Shown: one piece after another, positions 1 through 8,389 of the stretch
Layout of the letters: each line of letters begins with the position of its first letter
Numbering within the stretch: the first letter of the stretch is position 1
Assembly (NCBI GenBank): GCA_009920875.1
Contig: RFZE01000004.1
Location: 1 to 28,710, forward strand
Reading direction: 5' to 3'
Length of the DNA: 28,710 bases
From: Alphaproteobacteria bacterium
Lineage (GTDB): Bacteria > Pseudomonadota > Alphaproteobacteria > RS24
Program-made: the position numbers and the translations under genes
The notes under the pieces: model-generated
Told to the model about the DNA's origin: nothing
Databases searched by the model: none
The model's input: only the letters and a program-made list of their open reading frames with translations

Positions 1-180
1 GACCGTCAGCTGAAAGTTGAGGCGCGGGTAATTGATTATTTATTGCCGCGCATGGTGCGCGATTATGCCGGTATGGCCGCTTTGATTGACAATATTGACC
101 GACAAGCTTTGGCAAAAAAACGAGCGATTACCGTGCCAATGGTTGCAGAAATCTTGGAAAGTCATATATCTGAAATATAA
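1..180 (+). CDS. hda: Hda/DnaA-related replication regulator, C-terminal fragment
   Basis: The reading frame is open from the first base of the window and ends with TAA at 178-180, giving the last 59 residues of a protein whose start lies outside the window. The fragment reads LLPRM, then a helix with ALIDNIDRQAL, then KKRAITVPMVAEILE. This resembles the lid end of the AAA+ domain in alphaproteobacterial HdaA proteins, which help inactivate DnaA-ATP after initiation. No DnaA domain IV (DNA-binding) follows, which argues for Hda rather than DnaA. ppk starts 44 bp downstream on the same strand, and hda-ppk-ppx is a recurrent order in Alphaproteobacteria, which supports the call. Function is inferred from family resemblance and context because only the end is visible. 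Confidence 0.75.
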   Translation, partial: DRQLKVEARVIDYLLPRMVRDYAGMAALIDNIDRQALAKKRAITVPMVAEILESHISEI

Positions 181-224
181 AAATGGCCAACTGGTCGCCC
201 CTTACGACTTTCAGGAATTGGTGA

Positions 225-2384
225 ATGTCCAAAAAAATCCGAGTGTTGCGCGAGAGCGAAAAACATGAACTCCCAGATGAGCTGATGGGATTTTCGCGTC
301 AAGAGCGCTTTATCAATCGTGAAGTGTCGTGGTTGGCCTTTAATGAGCGCGTGCTCGATGAGGCGACCAATGCGACCCATCCGGTGATGGAGCGGCTGCG
401 GTTTTTGTCCATTTCTGCCAGCAATCTCGATGAGTTTTTTATGGTGCGTGTCGCCGGTCTGGTCGGCCAAACCAAAGCGGGTGTCGAAGTGCCGAGCCAA
501 GATGGGCTGACACCGGCACAACAGCTGGATGCGATTTTGCAGCGCGCCGATGCGCTGATGGTGCGGCAGCAAAAAGTTTGGGGCGATGTGCTTAAGGATT
601 TGCGTAACGAACAAATATTTGTGCGCGAAAGCGATGAGTTGACGCCATCACAACTGGATTGGCTGGAGGATTATTTCCTCGACCAAGTTCTGCCGGTTTT
701 GACGCCTTTGGCGATTGATCCGGCGCACCCGTTTCCTTTCATCCCCAATCTTGGCTTGGCCTTGGCGTTGCAATTGGCGCGCCGCGATGACGGCAATCGC
801 ATGAATGCGCTGTTGCTAATCCCGCAACGGCTTGACCGCTTCATTATGCTGCCTGATGAGAACTGCGTTGAAGGGCTTAACTTTGTGCGCCTCGAAACAT
901 TGATTTCGATTTTCGTCGAACAGACTTTCCCCGGTTATGGAGTGTTGGGGCAGGGCACGTTCCGCATCATTCGCGACAGCGATATTGAAGTGGAAGAAGA
1001 GGCCGAGGATTTGGTGCAATTCTTTGAAAGCGCGCTGAAGCGCCGACGTCGTGGCTCGGTTATACGTCTCAAGCTGGACGCTAATATGCCCGACAGTTTG
1101 CAAAACTTGGTGCGCAAAGAATTGCAAGTTGATAAGCGCGGAGTCATTGCCGTTGAGGGGCTTGTCGGTCTTTCGCAAACCACCGAGCTTTATGCGCCGG
1201 GGCCATCTGAGCTTAAGTTTACACCGTTTACGGCACGTTTTCCGGAGCGCATACGGGAACATGGCGGCAATTGTTTTTCGGCCATTGGCGCAAAAGATAT
1301 CCTTGTTCATCACCCTTATGAAAGTTTTGATGTGGTGGTGCAGTTTTTGCGCCAAGCGGCGGCTGACCCTGATGTTTTGGCGATTAAGCAAACATTGTAT
1401 CGGACAACCGATGACAGCCCAATTGTCGAAGCGCTGATTGAGGCGGCCGAAGCGGGTAAATCCGTTACGGCTCTGGTGGAGTTGAAGGCGCGTTTTGATG
1501 AGGCGGCCAATATACGTTTGGCGCGCAATATGGAGCGCGCCGGTGTGCAAGTAGTGTTCGGCTTTATGCAGCTGAAAACCCACGCCAAGGTAAGTTTGGT
1601 GGTGCGTCGTGAGGCGGACGGCTTGCGCACTTATGTGCATTTGGGCACCGGCAATTATCACCCGCAAAACGCCAAAATCTATACCGACCTGTCCTTGTTT
1701 ACCTGCGATAGCGATATTGCGTCCGATGCCTCGCAAGTCTTCAATTTCTTTACCGGCTATGCTGAGCCGGGCAATTTGAAGCAACTGGCCATGTCGCCAC
1801 AAAATTTGCGCGACACATTGATGGAAAATATTGGCACCGAAGTGGCGCATGCCAAGGCCGGCAAGCCGGCGGCCATTTGGGCAAAAATGAACTCGCTGGT
1901 CGACCCGTTTGTTATTGATGCGCTTTATGAAGCATCGCAAGCGGGTGTGCAGATTGATTTGATTGTGCGCGGCATATGCTGTTTGCGCGCCGGTGTTGAT
2001 GGGCTGTCGGAAAACATTCGCGTGAAAAGTATTGTCGGGCGGTTTCTGGAGCATTCGCGCATTGTCTGTTTCGGCAATGGCGCCGGTTTGCCGTCAAGCG
2101 AAGCAAAAGTCTTCATTTCCTCGGCTGATTGGATGCCGCGCAATCTCAATCGGCGGGTCGAAATTCTGACACCGATTTTGAATGCCACTGTGCATGAGCA
2201 AGTGCTGGGGCAAATCATGATGACCAATCTTTTGGATAATGAGCAAAGCTGGAGCATGCAGCCCGATGGCAATTATTTGCGCGTCACAGCCGAAAAAGCT
2301 GAAGAGTCGGTCAATGCGCATGGCTATTTCATGACCAATCCAAGCCTGTCTGGGCGCGGCAACTCCTTGCAACAGGGCGAATGA
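225..2384 (+). CDS. ppk1: Polyphosphate kinase 1
   Basis: This 719-residue protein has the normal length and layout of PPK1, which reversibly transfers the ATP gamma-phosphate to inorganic polyphosphate at the inner membrane. The N-terminal domain starts with FINREVSWLAFNERVLDEA, followed by the signature AHPFPFIPNL. The C-terminal phospholipase-D-like half carries THAKVSLVVRRE, HLGTGNYHPQNAKIYTDL and SSADWMPRNLNRRVE. The histidine in the segment GRFLEH fits the second conserved active-site histidine of the family. The ATG at 225 follows an AGGAA element about 8 nt upstream. The stop overlaps the ppx start by 4 nt (ATGA), so the two enzymes are translationally coupled. I see no frameshift or missing motif. 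Confidence 0.97.
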   Translation: MSKKIRVLRESEKHELPDELMGFSRQERFINREVSWLAFNERVLDEATNATHPVMERLRFLSISASNLDEFFMVRVAGLVGQTKAGVEVPSQDGLTPAQQLDAILQRADALMVRQQKVWGDVLKDLRNEQIFVRESDELTPSQLDWLEDYFLDQVLPVLTPLAIDPAHPFPFIPNLGLALALQLARRDDGNRMNALLLIPQRLDRFIMLPDENCVEGLNFVRLETLISIFVEQTFPGYGVLGQGTFRIIRDSDIEVEEEAEDLVQFFESALKRRRRGSVIRLKLDANMPDSLQNLVRKELQVDKRGVIAVEGLVGLSQTTELYAPGPSELKFTPFTARFPERIREHGGNCFSAIGAKDILVHHPYESFDVVVQFLRQAAADPDVLAIKQTLYRTTDDSPIVEALIEAAEAGKSVTALVELKARFDEAANIRLARNMERAGVQVVFGFMQLKTHAKVSLVVRREADGLRTYVHLGTGNYHPQNAKIYTDLSLFTCDSDIASDASQVFNFFTGYAEPGNLKQLAMSPQNLRDTLMENIGTEVAHAKAGKPAAIWAKMNSLVDPFVIDALYEASQAGVQIDLIVRGICCLRAGVDGLSENIRVKSIVGRFLEHSRIVCFGNGAGLPSSEAKVFISSADWMPRNLNRRVEILTPILNATVHEQVLGQIMMTNLLDNEQSWSMQPDGNYLRVTAEKAEESVNAHGYFMTNPSLSGRGNSLQQGE

Positions 2385-3955
2385 AAAGGCAATCTGGGGT
2401 CATGCAAGAAGTGACCACCGAGCAATTTGCAGCTGCCCTTAATAAGTTGGGGCCATTGCCCCCTGATGCCCCGCATGGCGTGCTTGATATCGGGTCTAAC
2501 TCAGTGCGTTTGGTCGGTTTTAGCGGCTCGGCCCGCACACCTTTGCCGATTTATAATGAGCGTGCATTTGTGCGTTTGGGTGAGTCGGTCTCAGCCACGG
2601 GGCGCATTGAGGGTGATTATTACACGCTGGCGCTTGATACGTTTCGGCGTTTTCGCCAAATCGCCGACCAGTTAGGCATTGAAAATCTTGCTGCTTTTGC
2701 AACGGCAGCGGTGCGCGATGCCGAGAACCGCGCGCAATTTCTGGCCGATGCGGAGGCTGTTTTAGGGCATGAAATTCGCGTGTTAAGCGGCGAAGAAGAG
2801 GCTTTGCTGTCGGCCGATGGCGTGATGCTCGGCATTCCCGGGGCTGAAGGTATTGTCGCTGACCTTGGCGGCGGCAGCTTGGAGCTGGCTTATGTTGCAA
2901 ATAATAAAACCCAACAATGGACGAGCCTGCCCTTGGGGGTTTTGGCGCTGCAACAGGCCAGTGGCGGCAAAATAAAGAAAATGGACAAAATCATTCGCGC
3001 CGCTTTGGCCGATTTGCCATGGCTGAAAAAAGCGCAAGACAAGCCGATTTATATTGTCGGCGGGACATGGCGCGCATTGGCCAAATTGCATATGGAGTAT
3101 TCCGGCTATGGCTTGGAAGTGCTGCATCAATATGATGTGCGCTTAAAAGAAATTGCGGCGTTTTTCAAATTCATAGCGAAGGACGGGCGGCGTGCCCAGC
3201 GCATTATTTCGCACGCTTCGGGCAATCGTCGAGAAGCGCTGCCCGCCGCCTCGCTGATTTTGCAAAGCCTGATTGAGGCGGTGCAGCCGTCGCGCTTGAT
3301 TGTGTCGGCCAATGCGGTGCGCGAGGGCGTGCTGTATCAGGAGTTGAAAAGCAAATATCGGGCGCTTGATCCGCTGTTAATGGCATGCGAGGAAATGGCG
3401 GCACGCATGTGTAAAGCCGAGCCTTACAGTCATGAATTGGCGAGGTGGACGCAGCAACTTTATCGCAATGCAGAACCGAAAAATTTCACAGGCGCGCAAA
3501 TTGACCGCTTGCGCCAAGCCGGTTGTTTGATTTCCGATTTGGCCTGGGCCAGCCATCCGAGTTTCCGCGCCGCAGCTGTCAGCAATACGGTTTTGACCGC
3601 CCCCTTTACCGGCATCACCCATGCCGAGCGGGTGTTTCTGGCGCGCGCTTTGTCTTATCGCCATGAATTGCGCAATGAAGAAGCCGATTTCGGCAGTCTC
3701 AATCTCACCGAGACAGATGATCAAATTGCCCGTGCTTTGGGGTTGAGCTTGCGGCTTGCCCATTCGCTATCGGCATCGCTGCCCGGCGTTTTGCCAAAGA
3801 CAAAATTAAAGGTCGGCAAAAATAAATTGAAGCTGTTCATCAGCCCCGAATTAAGCGATTTGATTGCGCCTATTATCGAAAAGCGTCTCGCCGTTCTGGC
3901 GGAAACATTGGGATTAGAGCCGAAAGTGAAATTGCGCGACAGTGAGGCTGATTAA
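2381..3955 (+). CDS. ppx: Exopolyphosphatase (Ppx/GppA family)
   Basis: The 524-residue protein belongs to the ASKHA-fold Ppx/GppA phosphatases, which release phosphate from polyphosphate ends or hydrolyse pppGpp. The phosphate-binding loop GVLDIGSNSVRLVGF lies near residue 33 and the second loop, DLGGGSLELAYV, near residue 162. A long helical C-terminal region follows, as in full-length Ppx rather than short GppA forms. The ATG at 2381 overlaps the ppk stop; an in-frame ATG at 2402 is an alternative. Coupling to ppk puts synthesis and degradation of polyphosphate in one transcript. The TAA at 3953-3955 overlaps the stop of convergent rnd. Substrate preference between polyphosphate and pppGpp cannot be told from sequence alone. 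Confidence 0.93.
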   Translation: MKRQSGVMQEVTTEQFAAALNKLGPLPPDAPHGVLDIGSNSVRLVGFSGSARTPLPIYNERAFVRLGESVSATGRIEGDYYTLALDTFRRFRQIADQLGIENLAAFATAAVRDAENRAQFLADAEAVLGHEIRVLSGEEEALLSADGVMLGIPGAEGIVADLGGGSLELAYVANNKTQQWTSLPLGVLALQQASGGKIKKMDKIIRAALADLPWLKKAQDKPIYIVGGTWRALAKLHMEYSGYGLEVLHQYDVRLKEIAAFFKFIAKDGRRAQRIISHASGNRREALPAASLILQSLIEAVQPSRLIVSANAVREGVLYQELKSKYRALDPLLMACEEMAARMCKAEPYSHELARWTQQLYRNAEPKNFTGAQIDRLRQAGCLISDLAWASHPSFRAAAVSNTVLTAPFTGITHAERVFLARALSYRHELRNEEADFGSLNLTETDDQIARALGLSLRLAHSLSASLPGVLPKTKLKVGKNKLKLFISPELSDLIAPIIEKRLAVLAETLGLEPKVKLRDSEAD

Positions 3956-5103
3956 TCGCGCGCGACCAGCACAACTGCATCATCTTGCGAGGCGAGAGCC
4001 AGTTTACCGGCCTTCAGCGCTTCGGCATATTGGCCGAAAATCTCGTGCCGCCAGCCCTTGAGCGCCGCAACATCAGGCGCATCATCGCTGGCAATGCGCT
4101 CCAAATCGCTGACATTGGCAATCAGCTTGGGGGCTACGCCGGTTTCTTCGCTGCGCTGCTTCAACAATACTTTCAACAAGTCGACCAATGGGCCAATGCC
4201 AGGGCGATTGACTGCCGGTGCAGGCATATCGGGCAAATCGTCTTTTTCCATTTTACGGCCGCGCGCCACTGCTTTCAAAAGCGGGTCGGCATAGCGCGAG
4301 CCTTCAAAACCTTTCGGCACGGCGCGCAAGCGGGTTAACCCACGCTTGTCTTTCGGCCCTTGCAGGGCCAATTCGCGCAAAGCGTCATCTTTCAAAATGC
4401 GATTGCGCGGCACATTGCGGTTTCGCGCTTCGGTTTCGCGCCATGCGGCAACTTCAATCAACACGCCGATAACATGCGGGCGGCGGTCCTGCATGCGCAG
4501 CCGCTTCCAAGCGTTTTCAGGGCGTTGCGCGTAGATCTCCGGGTCGGACAAAAGCGCCGACTCCTCATCAAGCCATGCGCCGCGCTCGTTTTCCGCCAAT
4601 TCATTTTCAAGAAATTCAAAAGCACCGCGCAAATGGGTGACATCGGCCAGCGCATAGGTCAGTTGATTGTCGCTCAGCGGGCGCTGGCTCCAATCGGTAA
4701 AACGACTGCCTTTATCAATTTTTCCGCCTGTGGTTTTGCGGATAAGTGTCTCATAACCGACCGCATCGCCAAAGCCGCACACCATGGCGGCAATTTGCGT
4801 GTCAAAAAGCGGTTTCGGAATGGTTTCGGCCTGATGATAAAAAATTTCAACATCTTGGCGGCAGCCATGCATGACTTTCAGCACTTTTTCATTGGCCAGC
4901 AGCGCGTAAAACGGCGCTAGGTCTATGCCGTCAGCCAGCGGGTCAATCATCGCCTCAATATCTTGTCCGGCGGTTTGAATGAGACAAAGCTGTGGCCAGA
5001 AGGTTTTCTCGCGCAAAAACTCGGTATCTACGGTGATATAACGCTGCTTGGCCAGTTCGGCGCACAACTCTTTGAGCGCCTCATTTGTTGTTATCAATTC
5101 CAT
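3952..5103 (-). CDS. rnd: Ribonuclease D
   Basis: The 383-residue protein is a 3'-5' exoribonuclease of the DEDD superfamily, used in tRNA 3'-end maturation. Exo I is TVDTEFLREKTFWP (D26, E28), Exo II includes VMHGCRQDVEIFY, and Exo III includes TYALADVTHL with the Tyr and Asp that define the DEDDy type. The middle and C-terminal part (about residues 210-300, with RNRNVPRNRILKDDAL) fits the HRDC domain. The start ATG at 5103 gives the typical N-terminus; I see no strong Shine-Dalgarno sequence. It is divergent from aspS across 120 bp and convergent with ppx, sharing 4 bp at the stops. Confidence 0.95.
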   Translation of the reverse strand: MELITTNEALKELCAELAKQRYITVDTEFLREKTFWPQLCLIQTAGQDIEAMIDPLADGIDLAPFYALLANEKVLKVMHGCRQDVEIFYHQAETIPKPLFDTQIAAMVCGFGDAVGYETLIRKTTGGKIDKGSRFTDWSQRPLSDNQLTYALADVTHLRGAFEFLENELAENERGAWLDEESALLSDPEIYAQRPENAWKRLRMQDRRPHVIGVLIEVAAWRETEARNRNVPRNRILKDDALRELALQGPKDKRGLTRLRAVPKGFEGSRYADPLLKAVARGRKMEKDDLPDMPAPAVNRPGIGPLVDLLKVLLKQRSEETGVAPKLIANVSDLERIASDDAPDVAALKGWRHEIFGQYAEALKAGKLALASQDDAVVLVARD

Positions 5104-5151
5104 GCGCGTCTTATACGCCAGCCGCTTGGTTTTGTCGCGTGGAAACGTATC

Positions 5152-5180
5152 TTGACAAATTGGCTGAAGCGTTGTGTTTA
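5152..5180 (+). promoter_or_regulatory. Candidate promoter for aspS
   Basis: A perfect TTGACA hexamer lies at 5152-5157 in the rnd/aspS intergenic region, about 66 bp upstream of the aspS ATG. At 17 bp spacing the -10 position reads TGTTTA, which is poor. The -35 assignment is reasonable for a sigma-70-type promoter, but the -10 is weak, so this is only a candidate. Confidence 0.35.
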
Positions 5181-5223
5181 GGCGCAGGAAAAGTCGCTTT
5201 TGCGGTCAATGAGGATATTCAAA

Positions 5224-6856
5224 ATGCATGACTATCGAAGTCATAATTGCGGTCAGTTACGGGCTGAAAATATCGATGAAACAGTGCGTCTGTCCGGCTG
5301 GGTGCATCGTAAGCGCGATCATGGTGGCTTGTTGTTCATTGACCTGCGCGACCATTTCGGTCTGACGCAATTGGTTATTGAGCCGTCCAGCCCGCATTTT
5401 GCACTGGCAGAAGCGGTGCGTGCCGAAAGCGTGATTTGCGCCGAAGGCAAAGTGGTGGCGCGCGATGATGACGCGAAAAACCCCAATCTCGACACGGGCG
5501 AGGTGGAAATCTACGTCGCTGAGATGGAAGTGTTGTCGGAAGCCGGTGATTTGCCCTTGCCGGTATTCGGTGAGCCGGATTATCCGGAAGATGTGCGCTT
5601 GCGCTATCGTTTCCTCGATTTGCGCCGCGAAACGCTGCATAACAATATTATCCTGCGCTCCGACATTATCGCCTGGCTACGCCGCCGCATGACCGATGAC
5701 GGTTTCCGCGAATATCAAACACCGATTTTGACCGCCTCAAGCCCTGAAGGCGCGCGCGACTTTCTGGTGCCGTCGCGCATGCATCCGGGCCAATTTTATG
5801 CAAGAAGACGTGTTTCAGTCGGTAGAACCTGTCTTGCGCGATGTGTTTGTCGAATTTGGTGGCGGCAAGCGGGTAACCGAAACCTTCCCGCGTATTCCTT
5901 ATGCCGAAGCGATGCAGAAATATGGCTCAGACAAGCCTGATTTGCGTATCCCGATTGAAATGCAAGATGTCACGCCTGCCTTTGACGGTTCCGATTTCAA
6001 GATTTTTGCCAATATGATTGCCAAAGACGACAAGGTGCGGGTCTGGGCGATACCGGCCAAAACCGGCGGCAGTCGGGCCTTTTGTGACCGCATGAACAGC
6101 TGGGCGCAAGGCGAAGGGCAACCGGGGCTTGGCTATATCTTCTTCCGCGATGGCGAAGGGGCAGGGCCGCTGGCCAAAAATATCGGGGAAGAACGCACCG
6201 CTCAAATTAAGCAGCAGCTTGGCCTTGAAGATGGGGATGCCGTGTTCTTCTGCGCCGGTGTGCCGAGAGCTTTTGCCGATTTCGCCGGTTGCGCGCGCAA
6301 CCGCATTGGTGAAGAGCTTGATTTGATTGACCGCGACCAATTTGCCTTTTGCTGGATCGTCGATTTCCCCATGTATGAGGAAACCGATGACGGCAAGATT
6401 GACTTTTCGCACAATCCTTTCTCCATGCCACAGGGCGGTATGGAAGCGCTGGAAAGCCAAGACCCGCTTGCCGTGCTCGGCTATCAATATGACATTGTTT
6501 GCAATGGCGTTGAGCTATCCTCCGGTGCCATTCGGAACCACAAGCCTGAAATCATGCTGAAAGCGTTTGAAATCGCCGGTTATGACGATGCGGTGGTGGA
6601 AAAAGAATTTGGTGGCATGCTGAATGCGTTTCGCTATGGTGCGCCGCCGCATGGCGGCATTGCCCCCGGTGTTGACCGCATTGTCATGCTATTGGCCGGA
6701 CAAGAGAATTTGCGCGAAGTGGTCGCCTTCCCGATGAATCAGCAAGCCGAAGATTTGTTGATGCAAGCCCCGGGTAATGTCTCCAATGCGCAACTGCGTG
6801 AATTGCATATTCGCCTCAATCTGCCGAAAGAAGAGGGCGGCAAGGAAAGCGATTAA
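5224..6856 (+). pseudogene. aspS: Aspartyl-tRNA synthetase, disrupted by an internal deletion/frameshift
   Basis: The ATG at 5224 follows a GAGGA element. It opens the usual AspRS N-terminus (MHDYRSHNCGQL), the anticodon-binding OB domain and the start of the class II catalytic domain, up to HPGQFYA at codon 193 (5800-5802). From there this frame reads 45 unrelated residues and stops at 5940. The rest of AspRS continues in the next frame from 5798: QEDVFQSVEPVLRDVF, the GAD insertion, and motif 3 (GIAPGVDRIVMLL), ending at 6856. By comparison with the family, about 51 residues between FYA and QEDVF are absent, including motif 2 with its FRDE arginine, which binds ATP. The pieces (193 plus 352 residues) plus the gap would give the normal length near 595. 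As written the gene cannot make a working enzyme. Because AspRS is normally essential, a sequencing or assembly error, or a second copy elsewhere, must be considered. Gene identity is certain; its status is not. Confidence 0.9.
5798..5802 (+). other. Deletion junction in aspS with 5-bp ATGCA overlap
   Basis: ATGCA at 5798-5802 serves both as the end of the upstream AspRS frame (TAT GCA, Tyr-Ala) and as the start of the downstream frame (ATG CA., Met-Gln). This is what a microhomology-mediated deletion of about 158 bp would leave. The size is an inference from typical family length. Confidence 0.6.
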
Positions 6857-6919
6857 CTTTCCAATATATTTTTGATGCCAAAATGCGCTATTGTCGCGGC
6901 ACAAAGGAAGAGCGATTAG

Positions 6920-7309
6920 ATGATGCGATTTTTGAAAATGCTGTTCACTTGGTGGAATGACCAGACGCTGGGCACGCTGCTGATTACGCGCCGCCGTGGC
7001 AAGTTGGTCGGCATTGATGATCAGGGAAATCGCTATTACGAAGATAAACATGGCGCGTCCATTAACGGCAAAACCCGCCGCTGGGTGCTGTATAATGGCG
7101 ATATTGAGACAACGCGCATTTCGCCTGAATGGCACGGTTGGATGCACTATACGGTCGATGAAACGCCGAATGCGGCCAATCAGGTCAAGCGTGACTGGAT
7201 GAAACCCGGTCAAATTAACATGACCGGCACGAAAGATGCACATAAACCGGCCGGTATGGCCGATACAACCGGCTATGTTAGCGGCTATGATGCGTGGAAG
7301 CCGGAATAG
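6920..7309 (+). CDS. NADH:ubiquinone oxidoreductase NDUFA12-family subunit
   Basis: The 129-residue protein matches the NDUFA12/B17.2 family, an accessory subunit of respiratory complex I shared by Alphaproteobacteria and mitochondria. Visible family motifs are WWNDQTLGTLL, RRGKLVGIDDQGNRYYE, RRWVLYNG and PEWHGWMHYTVDETP. The start ATG-ATG at 6920 follows an AGGAAGAG element. There is no signal peptide, as expected for a protein on the matrix/cytoplasmic side of complex I. It sits 63 bp after aspS and 23 bp before the mlaD-like gene on the same strand. Its place beside an MCE gene and a DUF2155 gene is a neighbourhood I recall from other Alphaproteobacteria and is not evidence of a shared pathway. 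Confidence 0.93.
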   Translation: MMRFLKMLFTWWNDQTLGTLLITRRRGKLVGIDDQGNRYYEDKHGASINGKTRRWVLYNGDIETTRISPEWHGWMHYTVDETPNAANQVKRDWMKPGQINMTGTKDAHKPAGMADTTGYVSGYDAWKPE

Positions 7310-7332
7310 ACGGAAAGTCTGGAGATAGAATA

Positions 7333-7791
7333 ATGAAAGACAATCTGGTTGAAACATTGGTTGGCGCTGCCGTGCTTATCGTAGCAGCCATGTTTGTCAT
7401 TTACGGCTATTCGGTAACGGAAGCCGATAGCGGCGACGGCTATAGGCTGATCGCCCAATTTGACCGCGTTGACGGCCTGACCATTGGCAGCGATGTCCGC
7501 ATGTCAGGCATTAAAATCGGCACCGTGACAGGGCTGAAGCTCGACCCGCAAAGCTATTATGCCAATGCCGAATTCTCTATTGGCGGCGATATTGAGCTGC
7601 CCGATGATACCAGCGCAAAAATTACCAGTGAGGGATTGCTGGGTGGTAATTATGTATCGCTTTCACCGGGTGGCAGTGAGGATATGCTGTCCGAGGGTGA
7701 TGAAATTCTCTACACGCAAGGTTCGGTCGACTTAATCGGTCTGGTCAGTCAAGCTTTGTTCAGCGCGGGTGATGAGGAAAGTGCTGAATAA
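7333..7791 (+). CDS. mlaD: MlaD-like MCE-domain lipid transport protein
   Basis: The 152-residue protein has a short cytoplasmic N-terminus, one membrane helix (about residues 7-25) and a single MCE domain (about residues 37-115). Visible MCE signatures are FDRVDGLTIGSDVRMSGIKIG and ITSEGLLGGNYVSLSPG. MlaD hexamers bind phospholipid in the periplasm and work with the MlaEF ABC transporter. No mlaE or mlaF is in the window, so the partners must be encoded elsewhere. I chose ATG 7333 because GGAGAT lies 6 nt upstream and it leaves a proper membrane anchor; the frame is open further upstream. The 3' end overlaps the DUF2155 gene. Confidence 0.9.
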   Translation: MKDNLVETLVGAAVLIVAAMFVIYGYSVTEADSGDGYRLIAQFDRVDGLTIGSDVRMSGIKIGTVTGLKLDPQSYYANAEFSIGGDIELPDDTSAKITSEGLLGGNYVSLSPGGSEDMLSEGDEILYTQGSVDLIGLVSQALFSAGDEESAE

Positions 7792-8389
7792 CAGCGTCGT
7801 TCTGCTCGTTTTCATGGCTATGGTCGCCACCGCTCCGGTCGGCGCACAGATTATTGACGACAAAATGATGCCGCCGGTTCTCATTATGCCGCCGCCTGAA
7901 GAAACCGGTGAAACCGAAGCTGACGATATTATCGAAGATGATGATATCATTGCGCCGCTTTCAATCATGGAAGTTCCGGTGCTTGATATTGTCGATGAAG
8001 ATGAGGAAGAAGCGGCGCTTAAGCCGATGTTGGTCGGCTCGTTTTCTTTGCTGCATAAAGTGACTGCAAAAGTGCAAAAGATTGAGCTTTTATCGGGTCA
8101 GGAATATGCCATTGGCGATATGAGTCTGACCATGCATGACTGCATATCAACACCGCCGGAAGAGCCGCCTGAAACAAAGGCTTTTCTTGAGATTTCCGAG
8201 TTTAAGGCGGGGCGCGACAAAGCGCTGTTTACCGGCTGGATGTTTGCCTCCAGCCCCGGCATTAACGCGATGGAGCATCCGGTTTTCGATATTTGGCCGC
8301 TTGCGTGCAAAACCGAAGACGGCATGGTGTTTACCGGAGAAATATTACCGCCCGTCTCTGAGACGCAAGGCGATATTCAGACCCGTTAA
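7772..8389 (+). CDS. DUF2155 domain protein, probably exported
   Basis: The 205-residue product starts with a likely signal peptide (MRKVLNNSVVLLVFMAMVATAPVGA, cut before QIIDD). An acidic, proline-rich stretch with repeated Asp/Glu runs follows up to about residue 85. The C-terminal domain contains DCISTPPEEPPETKAFLEI and LFTGWMFASSPGINAMEHP, ending in the WPLAC segment, which is the DUF2155 pattern; two cysteines (DC and AC) could form a disulfide. The biochemical role is unknown. The start lies inside mlaD (20-nt overlap), as ATG 7772 or the preceding GTG 7769; no clear Shine-Dalgarno sequence is present, so translation may depend on mlaD. Its TAA directly abuts the accC stop. Confidence 0.85.
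   Translation: MRKVLNNSVVLLVFMAMVATAPVGAQIIDDKMMPPVLIMPPPEETGETEADDIIEDDDIIAPLSIMEVPVLDIVDEDEEEAALKPMLVGSFSLLHKVTAKVQKIELLSGQEYAIGDMSLTMHDCISTPPEEPPETKAFLEISEFKAGRDKALFTGWMFASSPGINAMEHPVFDIWPLACKTEDGMVFTGEILPPVSETQGDIQTR

Noticed and set aside
816..2054. A 412-codon - strand open frame opposite ppk1
   Set aside because: Antisense to an intact conserved gene, no recognisable domain or ribosome-binding site.
5798..5940. Programmed frameshifting as the explanation for the split aspS
   Set aside because: A frameshift would join the frames but would not supply the missing 51 or so residues with motif 2, and there is no slippery site.
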